Shown in pieces: positions 10,042 through 17,759 of a stretch of DNA of 24,272 nt. Numbering within the stretch: the stretch's first letter is position 1; every line of letters begins with the position of its first letter. Origin of the DNA: Pavlovales sp. CCMP2436 (lineage: Eukaryota; Haptophyta; Pavlovophyceae; Pavlovales); assembly GCA_026770615.1 (NCBI GenBank), contig MU631399.1, forward strand, positions 106,774 to 131,045, given 5' to 3'. The notes beneath the pieces were generated by a model. That model was not told where the DNA came from. It saw only the letters and a program-made list of their open reading frames with translations, and searched no databases. A program made the position numbers and the translations under genes.

Positions 10042-10200
10042 GGGGAGCAACCTAAAATTCTCACTAATCTTTAGGGTAGGGGGGTGACCCAACCGAAAAT
10101 TTGTCTCAGGCAAGATGAAAATTGGGGTAGGGGGTGACCCAACCTCGAATTTGCGCCGCTGCCGGGAAGGGCGGGGAAGGGGGGTCCCAACCTCCACTTT
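10042..10200 (+). repeat. iteron-like repeats, left cluster
   Basis: Copies of GGGGTGACCCAACCNAAAAT or close variants: CAACC cores at about 10048, 10090, 10140 and 10188, spaced 42-50 bp, all in the same orientation. The same motif recurs at 10765-10880. Confidence 0.7.
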
Positions 10201-10764
10201 ACGCGGGTTGACGAAATCTGGGGAAAATACTCAAAAAAAATCTTCGCCTGTGGCGAGCAACTCGACAAGGTTAAACTTACGTACTTCTCTAGCTGGCAGA
10301 TATGTCGTATTGCAGTACATAGGATTGGGCGCCCGCACGCGCACATGCGCTGGCACTCCGTGCAGTGGACTAGATTGCGCGGCGGCGCTCGCTATAAATA
10401 CGCACCATGGCGCTTGCACGCACGACCGCTGAGTCTTGCCCACCGAATAGTCCGCCGACACCAAACCGAAGACCTTGCCAGCGCTATAGAGCAGGCGGTA
10501 GACTGCCGCTGAGCAGCAGGCGGCTGAGCAGGCGTCAAGTGATGTTGACCGTCGAGTCGGTACGCTTTTTTTTTACGCTTTTTTTACTGTCCAACTTTAC
10601 TATAAGTTGTAAGAAACAAAAACGCAGATACCAAAGACTCGATCCCGAAGGCCCTGCAGCTCCTTATATAAACGCACCAACTTCTGCGCCTCCTGCAGGC
10701 AGGGAATATAGACGTATTAAAAAAAAAATGTTTACACCGGAGGCAATTTACGTGAAGCGGGCTT

Positions 10765-10880
10765 GGAGGGGGGGGGTCCCAACCTCCGTGCGGCGGCCAA
10801 ATTTCAACGAAGCGGTAGGGGGGTCACCCAACCTAAAATTTCTTCCGATCGGTCGGGTAGGGACCCAACCTAAAATTCCG
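10765..10880 (+). repeat. iteron-like repeats, right cluster
   Basis: CCCAACC cores at 10778, 10827 and 10864, each preceded by a G-rich GGGGT(C/A) stretch and mostly followed by TAAAATT. Same orientation as the left cluster. The roughly 560 bp between the clusters contains TATA-like CTATAAATACGC (10391) and CTTATATAAACGC (10662), but no gene I can support. Confidence 0.7.
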
Positions 10881-10934
10881 GAATTGCCCTACTAACGAAC
10901 TAAGCCTGGAGGGGCTTTCAAAGTGGCGCGCGTA

Positions 10935-12234
10935 TCAGAGATCATGACAACATGCTAAGCTATCGTGCGGCCGAGCATACACACACTTGACAGCTATAAA
11001 TACTAGCAAAACAGGGATGCCACGCGGGCGCCTGGACTGCCGGAACTCCGGAGGAGAGGAGGAGGGGACGTTGCCGGGGCAGATCTTGACAAAATGCCCA
11101 AATAGGAGGCCGCGGCGCCTTGAGCAGACACAGATAACGCCAGGGACCCAAGTGGCGGGTGACTTTGACGGCGGCGGGTGGTATGACAGAGACGGCGGAG
11201 GGGACGGTGGAAGAGACGGAGGCGGCGGCGGGGACGGCGGCGGGCTCGGCGGCGGGCTCAGCGGCGGGCTCGGCGGCGTGCTCGGCGGAGGTGCGGGTGA
11301 CTTTGACGGCGGCGGCGGGGATGATAGAGACGGCGGAGGGGACGGCGAAAGGGGCGGCGGCGGCGGCGGGGACGGCGGCGGGCTTGCGTGCTCGGCGGAG
11401 GTGACAGCGGTGGGCTCGGTGGTGGTGGGCTTGGCGGCAGGCTCGGCGGCGGGCTCGGCGGGGGCGAGGGCGGCAGGCTCGGCGGTGGCGACGGGAAGGG
11501 CATGTTGACTGTGAAAGCGTCCACGTCGTTGCCTGTAAAAATGCCACCGGAACGGATCAACGAATTGTTGAGGAAGAGTCGGTAGGAACCATTTCCACTT
11601 CGCAGCAGATCCATCAGCGAATGAGTCGCGAATCATCCAGCGATAGCTGCCCGTATTCACAGGGTAGCTCCACGTCTTGGGAGACGTGTGGCTCGCGAGA
11701 AACTGGTAAGACTCGATGATCACCAAGGTGTTGTCCTCGTCCATCAGCAGCTGCCACGAAGTTTCCTTGGGGTAAACGTCAGGCGTAATCTCGATGCGAA
11801 AAATATCGCTCGGCGGGCTAGGCGGCGAGGGCGGCGGCGAGGGTAGCGCCGGCGGCGAAGAGGATGTCGGCGGCGGGCTCGGCGGTGGGCTGGGTGGCAG
11901 CAAGGAATTTGAAACAACCTGCAGCAGTTTGTTGGGCGAGTTGCGGCCGGGGAGCGCCGATGGGCTAGTTGAGTCGCTGAGCTTGTTAAGCACGGCCGCC
12001 GAGTTGATCACATCCCAGACTTCCGCCGGCACGAGCGTGCCCGCCGAGAAAGCACCTGCGCCGCCACGCCGAGCACGCCGAGCACGCCGCGCACGCCATG
12101 GACGTGCCAGAGATCACGATAACAGCACCGCCGAGCACGCCCAAACACGCCCGATGAATTCGCTGGGGCCGCCACGCCAGGTAGAGCGGATTTCCGAGCC
12201 TGGCGCGATGATATCGACGCACGTGCCGGCGTTG
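10935..12234 (-). pseudogene. subtilase exon 4: GTSMA serine, C-terminal domain, SPPP repeats
   Basis: Reads SNAGTCVDIIAPGSEIRSTW, RGGPSEF, then shifts frame to VISGTSMAC, then shifts again to GAFSAGTLVPAEVWDVINSA. Around the serine motif sit GGCGTGCTC-type 9-bp units (three before, two to three after) whose expansion explains the shifts. A Pro-rich linker follows, then a domain with EITPDVYPKETSWQL ... SYRWMIRDSFADG. After two one-base losses it would continue CC...SGNGSYRLFLNN ... GGIFTGN, a small domain type common in algal secreted proteins. The tail is SPPPSPPP repeats in alternating frames, ending without a clear domain. Confidence 0.65.
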
Positions 12235-12385
12235 CTGTAAGTGAGGGAGGGTGGGGTGGGGGGGGGGTTGATTGGAGGGGGAGGTCACATTGGGAACATG
12301 TGGGATGCTAGTTATTGATTATATGTTTGCGTGGGTGTGCGGCCATTGGTCGAGGCTGCCGGTCGAGGCTGCCGACAGGGCGTAC

Positions 12386-12609
12386 CTGTAACTCGCACCC
12401 GCGTCGTTCTTCACGCTCGCGCCCACCGTGATCGCGCTTGTCGCCGACCCGGGACTGTAGTTGCATGCGTCCTCTCCGTTCTTGCCCGCGGCCACGACGA
12501 TCGGCAGCCCGTTGGTTATAATATTGTTCACGAGGTTGTTGTTGTTAGCGCTCTTCACGCCATCGAGCGGGATACACGCTACCTTCTTGCTCTCGGCCTG
12601 GTTGGCCAC
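12386..12609 (-). CDS. subtilase exon 3: substrate-cleft core
   Basis: VANQAESKKVACIPLDGVKS ... LVNNIITNGLPIVVAAGKNG ... CNYSPGSATSAITVGASVKN, matching the proteinase K region that contains the oxyanion-hole Asn (here AAGKN instead of AAGN). The donor TTACAG|GTACGC joins in phase 2 to the exon at 12234 (TTACAG|CAAC), restoring SYSNAGTC. The intron is 151 nt and includes a tandem GGCAGCCTCGACC pair (coding strand). Confidence 0.75.
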
Positions 12610-12613
12610 TTAC

Positions 12614-12706
12614 TGCAGCCCACGAGCACGGTCGAAAAGTCGCCGGAGCCCGAGCAGCTGAGGACGCGCACGGCGTGGATCGTGGCGTTTCGGAACCTCA
12701 GAGTCG
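12614..12706 (-). pseudogene. subtilase exon 2 remnant
   Basis: Begins after AATAG| with CG, giving phase agreement with exon 1, and reads FRNATIHAVRVLSCSGSG then DFSTVLVG. The expected VAGT-x-GG-x-x-YGVAK that should come first is missing. At its 3' end, alignment to the family predicts a continuous frame into VANQ, but one base is missing and TAA (12612-12610) interrupts. The same bases read A|GTAAGTGG, a good-looking splice donor, but the following sequence is clearly coding. Confidence 0.6.
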
Positions 12707-12860
12707 CTATTTATCTCGGCTGCCACAGCCGAACACAATAAAGTACAGTTATTGGGATTTAAAGCGTTTTGGGGGAGTCCGGTGCAATTGCTGCCACGCC
12801 CCTTTACAGCATGCTATCTGGGGCAGGAGATTATTCGGCGCTTTGGCGGAGGGCACATAC

Positions 12861-13359
12861 CATGGGTTCCGTGCCCGTTGCAGTCCTCGGGATCTGAGTC
12901 GTTGTCGACAAAGTCGTAGCCGTTGCCCACACGACCGGTGAACTCGACGTGCGCGGAGTTGATACCCGTGTCGAGTATGTAGATGTGCGTACCCTCGCCG
13001 TGGTTGTTGACAGTGTAGTCGTCGTCGAGCGGCAAGCTGGCCTGGTTGATGCGGTCGATGCCCCAAACGATCGCAGACGTGGTCACACGCGTGTCCTCGA
13101 TGATCGTCGCGCCGAGCGCCTCAAAGTGCGCGACGCCCTCCGTCGTGAGATCGCCAGCGAAGCCGTGGAAGCCGCCCACGTAGCGGTGGCGCACCGAGAG
13201 CACGGAGCGGTTGGGCGCGCTCGCCATGTGCCGCGCCGCGTGCGCCGCTACGGTGGCGGGCGCGGCGTCGGGGAAGCGCACGATCATCTTGGCCCGCGGC
13301 GCGCGCGGCGGCGGTGCGGCGGCCAGCAGCACGAGCGCGGCGAGCGCCACGCCCCACAT
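12861..13359 (-). CDS. subtilase exon 1: signal peptide, I9 propeptide, Asp and His motifs
   Basis: ATG 13359. Residues 1-23 look like a signal peptide (MWGVALAALVLLAAAPPP). Residues 24-95 match the I9 inhibitor fold (KMIVRFPDAA ... VGGFHGFAGDL ... IIEDTRV). Then comes WGIDRINQ, D130 in YILDTGIN, and H163 in NGHGTH. The donor is CATG|GTATGT, phase 1. This exon is intact and would be a normal proteinase K-type N-terminus. Confidence 0.8.
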
Positions 13360-13479
13360 CACGGTTCACAGTCAGCTGACAATGTCAGCCTTAAAGTTGA
13401 TCAATAGCTGCAGTACTGCACCGACTGAACTTTCGACTTCTAGCCAGCCAGTAGCCTTACCGTAACCCTGCGTTAGTTT

Positions 13480-14344
13480 GTGATGCGCTGTCGCTCCAAC
13501 CGCAGCGCGCACCCGCCGGCAGCGTTCTGCGCCTCGACTGGGAGGACCGTCAGTACGCTGGCGCCACGAAGTTGGACGGCGGAGACACTCCGGAGGAAGT
13601 GCAACCAATTTATACCCGGCCGGCTGGTGCGCATGTTGCGCGAGACGCCCCCGCGGCATCGCCCCATCCCCGACCCTGAGTTCCCTGGGCTCGTCGTGGC
13701 CGTGCAGCATGACAACAACGACAAGTCGAAGCAAGCCTGCATCGATGTGTTCGGCAGCAAAAACGACGACTGCAGCGTGCACCTCGGGCGCCACCTCGAG
13801 CCTCTCCTCGTGGGCAAGAACAAGCGCCCCGCGCTCGAGGCGCCGTCCGTGCTCGAGAGGCTACAGCGCGACTTCAACTGGATCAAAAACGTGCCGACGC
13901 TCCCGCTGCTGTGGCTTTGCTGCCACCTTTTCGTCATCTTCTGGATGGTGACCCAGCCGCGCATGGCGAAGTACTTCCTCAAGCACGCGTTCGTCTTCCG
14001 CTAGACGCGCGTGCAGGTAGGGCGAGGGCGGGGGCTAGGGAACCATATGGAGACCATATTCTACAACTAATCCCCCCCCTTCCCCCCCGCCCCCCACCTC
14101 TGCCCCCACCCCCACCGTGCAGGTCGGCGCTGGCTGCGGCTCCGACAACAACGGGCTCGTGCGGACCAACCGCACGCATAAGGACGCGGTCCACTGGGTC
14201 AGGCACGCGCTCGGCCAGTTCGGCGAGAAGATGCGCACATGGCTCGGGCACAGAGGTCGGGATGACTACGGGTTTAACGAGAAGTTCAACCCCACCGTGT
14301 GGTGCAATGCCACCTTCGTGCTCGTCGTGGGCTGGATTGAGTAA
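13480..14344 (+). pseudogene. Mutator-like transposase, C-terminal half, with in-frame stop
   Basis: Exon A (to 14016) includes VQHDNNDKSKQACIDVFGSK, then NDDCSVHLGRH, DFNWIKN and RMAKYFLKHAFVFR. This is the second catalytic Asp region and C-x-x-H of MULE transposases. Exon B (14123-14344) reads GCGSDNNGLVRTNRTHKDAV then HWVRHALGQFGEKMRTWL, the conserved TN...E/K tail. The intron 14017-14122 joins CAG|GTAGGG to GTGCAG|GTCGGC in phase 0. TAG at 14002-14004 interrupts exon A where the family usually has Trp, consistent with a TGG to TAG change. Codons before about 13640 are not recognisable. Confidence 0.65.
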
Positions 14345-14521
14345 AAGGTAACTCCGCTCTCTCCCGGAGTCTGACCTTCTCCCAGACTCTGCCTTTCTCC
14401 CGGACTGTGCCCTGCTTCCGGACTCTGCCATTTAGTTACATCCGAATTATTTTTATCCCCCCCCCCCGGCCGCTCTCTCTGACGCTGTCCTGCCATAAAT
14501 GCCATTGCATTGCTAGTGTTG

Positions 14522-14616
14522 TTTATATTAATGTAGGGGGGTTCGGGCTGGCGGTACGGTTCAAGTTCAAGACAGGCTGATCTTAGCGCTCCAACGCAGG
14601 CTCCTACGCGCTACGC
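14522..14616 (+). repeat. 95-bp terminal inverted repeat, left copy
   Basis: Begins TTTATATTAATGTAGGGGGG and ends CTCCTACGCGCTACGC. The reverse complement of 18945-19039 matches it with four mismatches over 95 bp. No target-site duplication is evident (flanks TAGTGTTG and TCGCATAA). Confidence 0.85.
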
Positions 14617-14624
14617 CGAAGTGG

Positions 14625-14795
14625 AAATATATTTTTAATAGGGATTCAAGCTAGCGTCTGACTGTTCTGAATGTTGTGCTGGTCTGACCGCTGCGTCGCC
14701 CATTGCCTGCTGCGTGCCTTTGTCGGCTGCGCTGGCTTGGGCGCCACCGCGCGTGCCGATGGATCTCCGGTGGTGTGCCCGGGCAAGGGCGTTTA
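14625..14795 (+). repeat. dispersed repeat family B, copy 2
   Basis: GGGATTCAAGCTAGCGTCTG ... TGGATCTCCGG ... GGGCAAGGGCGTTTA. Near-identical to 23660-23829 over its length and to 9358-9463 and 14918-14990 over the first part. Confidence 0.8.
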
Positions 14796-14917
14796 GGGAG
14801 ATGATCTGCTGGTTGCTGTTTGTCGTGTTCCCCCGCTGGGCAGCGATCGGGGCCAGCGCGCTCAAGCGCGCGAGCAGGAGCTGCGCATGGCCGCGTGCCG
14901 CGATTTATCGCTTCTGT

Positions 14918-14990
14918 TTATATTTATGATAGGGATTCAAGCTGGCGTCTGACTTTTCTGAATGTTGTGCTGGTCTGAGCGCTGCGTCGC
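14918..14990 (+). repeat. dispersed repeat family B, copy 3 (truncated)
   Basis: TTTATATTTATGATAGGG then ATTCAAGCTGGCGTCTGAC, running to GCTGCGTCGC, where it stops abruptly and the minisatellite begins. Confidence 0.8.
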
Positions 14991-14997
14991 AACCATT

Positions 14998-15250
14998 CAT
15001 CATTTATCATTTATATTTTATATTTTATATTTTATCATTTACCGTTTATCATTTATCATTTATCATTTATCATTTATCATTTATCATTTATCATTTATCA
15101 TTTATCATTTATCATGTATCAGAATGTATCAGCATGTATCAGCATGCATCAGCATGTATCAGCATGTATCAGCATGTATCATCATGTATCATCATGTATC
15201 ATCATGTTTCATCATGTATCATCATGTTTCATCATTTATCATTTATCATT
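14998..15250 (+). repeat. minisatellite shifting from 7-bp to 10-bp units
   Basis: About 17 units of TATCATT, then from about 15113 ten-base units ATGTATCAGC grading into ATGTATCATC, then back to TATCATT. It ends in ATTACAG, which could be a splice acceptor for the orphan exon at 15255. Confidence 0.9.
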
Positions 15251-15254
15251 ACAG

Positions 15255-15383
15255 TTCGGAGAGTCGGTGCTCGAGACCACGCTCGACGGCATGCCCGTGC
15301 TGCTCTTGCCGCGCGAGCGCCTCAGCTCGCGGATCAACGGCCTGCCCAATAACTTTTTACAATTATTGATTTGTTTGCTATAA
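15255..15383 (+). CDS. orphan exon, possibly glycosyltransferase-like
   Basis: After ATTACAG| the frame reads FGESVLETTLDGMPVLLLPR then ERLSSRINGLPNN and runs to a stop at 15383. GC content and codon use are coding-like up to about 15351, then AT-rich. The pattern E-x-T-L-x-G-x-PVL-x-LP...SR recalls the UDP-binding segment of OGT/GT41-type or related glycosyltransferases (inference, not established). No partner exon was recognised on this strand, so it is likely a captured fragment. Confidence 0.3.
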   Translation, partial: FGESVLETTLDGMPVLLLPRERLSSRINGLPNNFLQLLICLL

Positions 15384-15514
15384 CTAGTGAACTTATAAAA
15401 ATAAACAAAACGCATCGTTACATGTGTGTTATAGATTCCGTAACCATCCATGTAAAACAAATATACTAATGACAACTTCACCGTCAACTTCGGAACAAAT
15501 ACTAATAAAATTAA

Positions 15515-16191
15515 CTATTTTTGTGCTAATAACGAATGTAATACACGCACTGAAGCTAACCCCCTCGACCACTGCATCCTCTCCTTGACGCGCAGGTACA
15601 CTTGCGCGACCATCCGGAGCATATGCGCGTTCGGGGCGACTGCATTGTCGCTGTGCTGGACCCCGTAGGCTAACTTGTGAAACTTCTGAGCGATGTCGCA
15701 CACTCCGCACACGAAGACTGAGTGCCCCTCGGCCACCAGGCGGTGCGTTGTATCGACGCACAGGATCACCGGCATGCCGGACTCCTTGATGTGCCACAGT
15801 TTCTTCATGAGCTTCTCGGACGTGAGGACGTACGTGACCCACGCGGTCTCGGAGGCGATCTCCAAGCCGCTCACGACGTACACCGTGTGGTCCTTAACGC
15901 CCTTGTCCTGCTCCACCAGCTTGGCGCGCTCGTTCTGCTTGCACCACTGCTCGACCGCTGCGTATGAGTTGAGCGCAGCATCTCCCTCGCGGCCTTCTGC
16001 GTCTCCCTTGCGCTTCTCGTACCCACGGTACCGCTGAAGCGCGTCCGCCCCCGGCTTGGAGTCTAGCGCGCGCATCACGTCGGGAGGGAGATCGAAGTGG
16101 TCGCGGGCGTGGTGCACGAGCTCATCGGGCGTCTTCGAGAGCGAGGCGGGGCAGCACTTAGCCTTCATAGCAAGCGAGAGCGCCTTCTTCC
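15515..16191 (-). CDS. Mutator-like transposase, N-terminal half with first catalytic Asp
   Basis: The acceptor is CAAACAG|GGAAG at 16192. It reads KKALSLAMKAKCCPASLSKT ... HFDLPPDVMRAL ... VILCVDTTHRLVAEG then HSVFVCGVCDIAQKFHKLAYGV. The strand VDTTHR plus G-x-x-D-x-x-x-x-FH...A fits the MULE transposase core around the first catalytic Asp. Recognisable coding ends near 15590 (YLRVKERMQW). The frame remains open to 15515 but the last part is low quality, so the true 3' splice point is unknown. The second catalytic region is not found further along this strand. Confidence 0.65.
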
Positions 16192-16297
16192 CTGTTTGAG
16201 CATACGGGGATTGGGGGAGAGCGGAGGGGAGGACGCCAGACTCCTATCAAAGCGGCGGGGTCGCGAGGTCAACGCGGTTGAGGCGCAGCGAGCATAC

Positions 16298-16415
16298 CCG
16301 TGTACACATCATGCTCGGTGTGCTCCCTCGCCTCCTCGAGCGTGTACATATGAAGCCTGGACTTTCCGAGCTTTCTTTCATGTGATATATATAGGCACTG
16401 CTGCTCCTCCGGCTC
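16298..16415 (-). CDS. upstream exon of the MULE transposase N-terminal half
   Basis: Reads ISHERKLGKSRLHMYTLEEA then REHTEHDVYT and ends G|GTATGC. The split Gly codon joins exactly in phase to the exon at 16191 (G + GG AAG AAG). The 5' limit is uncertain; the frame is open to an in-frame TGA near 16425. Confidence 0.5.
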
Positions 16416-16429
16416 AGCGTCGACCGCTC

Positions 16430-17759
16430 AGACCCGCCGTGCAATAATACCATACAACCATAATATATCCATATGAATTTAAACATGTTCAAATAAGACT
16501 ACAAATTTGACTTAGATCTTTAAAGAAGCGATAGAAACTAACATGAGCGCAGGCCACGGATAGAGAAACGACGTCCATACAGCCTCTCGTGCTACATACC
16601 AGCAATCCAGCCTCGTGACAACTGGCAGAGGGCGCGGAACCCAGCAAGCATCTGCGTAACGATCATCTGCGCCCACTGGTAAAATTCGCAAGGGCTTGTC
16701 CAATTATGCCCCAGCCTCGTGCTATGCTGCATTCCAGCCCTCAGCACGTTAGGGCGAGGAGCAGCCTTAAGAGCGCAAACCTATCTGCGCCCGGCGGTAG
16801 GACATCGCGTGCATGACGCGGCCGTTGAGGGCGAGGGACGCCTGGCCGTTGGCCGCTGTGCGACCAGGGTAACCTTCCGCCGCGAGTCGCGGAAACCGTT
16901 GAATTACTCCCCTGGTTGAATAGGCCGATCCCGGATCCCGAGACCTATGCCAGAAGCCCAACTTTTAAATATTTAATCCCGATCAAATACTCCCCTGCTT
17001 AAAATTTACTGGGTGGGCAAACCCGGCAAACACTCGAGTGATGGGAGCAGCAGTGGTGACGACGACGGGAAAAGAAACCGGCGGGCCTGACGCGGTGACG
17101 GCAACTTTGGCGAGGACTTGGGCACTTTCGGCAACTCAACGATGTAATTTCTGTCAGTAATGGGCCTTCAGCGCACAGGCGCAGCTGGAGGTACCTGCGG
17201 GCACGGCGGATTCACTCGCGAGAATGACGTCGTTATGAACCGACGACGATGAGGGGTCTCGAGCGGAATAAATTTTACTAAATGAGTAAGTCGGGCTGTG
17301 TGTGAAGGCCAGGTTTTGATCCCAGGAAGGCGAGGGCCAGAGTCAGAGAATCAGGGCGTGGGTCAGGGTGTGGGTCAGGGCTGGGATTAGGTCACCTGCG
17401 AGCACGGAGAGCAAGAACGGGAGCTCGGGCCCGCCACGTGACGCGTGGTCCGGCTGGCTGCGCCGGCATCTGCCGCGGTGCAGAGGTCGGCCGGCTCTGC
17501 GGGCCGTCATGGCGCGCTGCGGCCACGTCCGGGTCGCTAGGCAAGGCTTGGCTGAGAAGCTGTTTCTGTAGTCTGGGAGAGAAACTCTTTTATGCTCTTT
17601 TTTAACCCAGGGGACCGGGGGATAACACTAGACTCCGAGTGAATCGCTACGTATAAGGTCCGTGCCCGAGGAGAACCGGGGTGGGCGTATACGCATAGCC
17701 CGCCCGGGGTCCCGGCCCCTAGGCCGTAACAGTTCTTAGAGCAGTTCGGATAGCTGCGT
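16430..17759. other. spacer without a recognised gene
   Basis: Mixed composition. It contains a dispersed repeat (17136-17274) and a weak internal duplication around AGCCTCGTGCTA (about 16580-16620 and 16711-16735). There is a possible B-box-like CCAGGTTTTGATCCCAGG (17310-17327), a G/A-rich GGGTCAGGG direct repeat (17350-17380) and a GC-rich stretch before FANCL. Short open frames here have no recognisable domains. Confidence 0.5.
17136..17274 (+). repeat. dispersed repeat family C, copy 1
   Basis: TCAACGATGTAATTTCTGTC ... GGGCCTTCAGCGCACAGGCG ... CTCGAGCGGAATAAATT. Matches 22441-22575 at roughly 93% identity by eye. Confidence 0.85.

Larger units (their letters stand above)
10935..13359 (-). 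pseudogene. proteinase K-like subtilase (S8) with C-terminal domain and Pro-rich tail, multiply disrupted
   Basis: Pieces in order: 13359-12861 (signal peptide, I9 propeptide, catalytic D and H), 12706-12614 (VRVLSCSGSG), 12609-12386 (VANQ...ITVGAS), and 12234 to about 10935 (SNAG...GTSMA, linker, C-terminal domain, SPPP repeats). The catalytic triad motifs are visible: Asp in HIYILDTGIN, His in NGHGTH, Ser in ISGTSMA. Lesions: the VAGT...GVAK stretch after the His is absent; one base is lost and TAA replaces a codon near 12610-12619; frame changes lie on both sides of GTSMA; two single-base losses lie in the C-terminal domain near 11610; further frame switches occur in the Pro repeats. Family role: secreted serine endopeptidase. 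Sequencing error cannot be excluded, but nearby genes (FANCL, SET/MYND) are clean, which favours decay. Confidence 0.75.

Noticed and set aside
10407..10895. 162-codon ORF behind a TATA-like box
   Set aside because: It runs through poly-T/A tracts and the right iteron cluster, has mixed composition and no domain. The TATA-like box is noted but not called as a promoter.
10987..11508. Gly-rich plus-strand ORF (GGDGGG repeats)
   Set aside because: Exact shadow of the Ser-Pro-Pro-Pro repeats on the minus strand.
12607..12614. Splice donor A|GTAAGTGG in the subtilase
   Set aside because: The bases after it are clearly coding (VANQ...), so using it would remove conserved protease sequence. Treated as a lesion with a stop codon instead.
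14998..15250. CRISPR-like regular repeat
   Set aside because: Units of 7 and 10 bp are contiguous with no spacers; it is a minisatellite.
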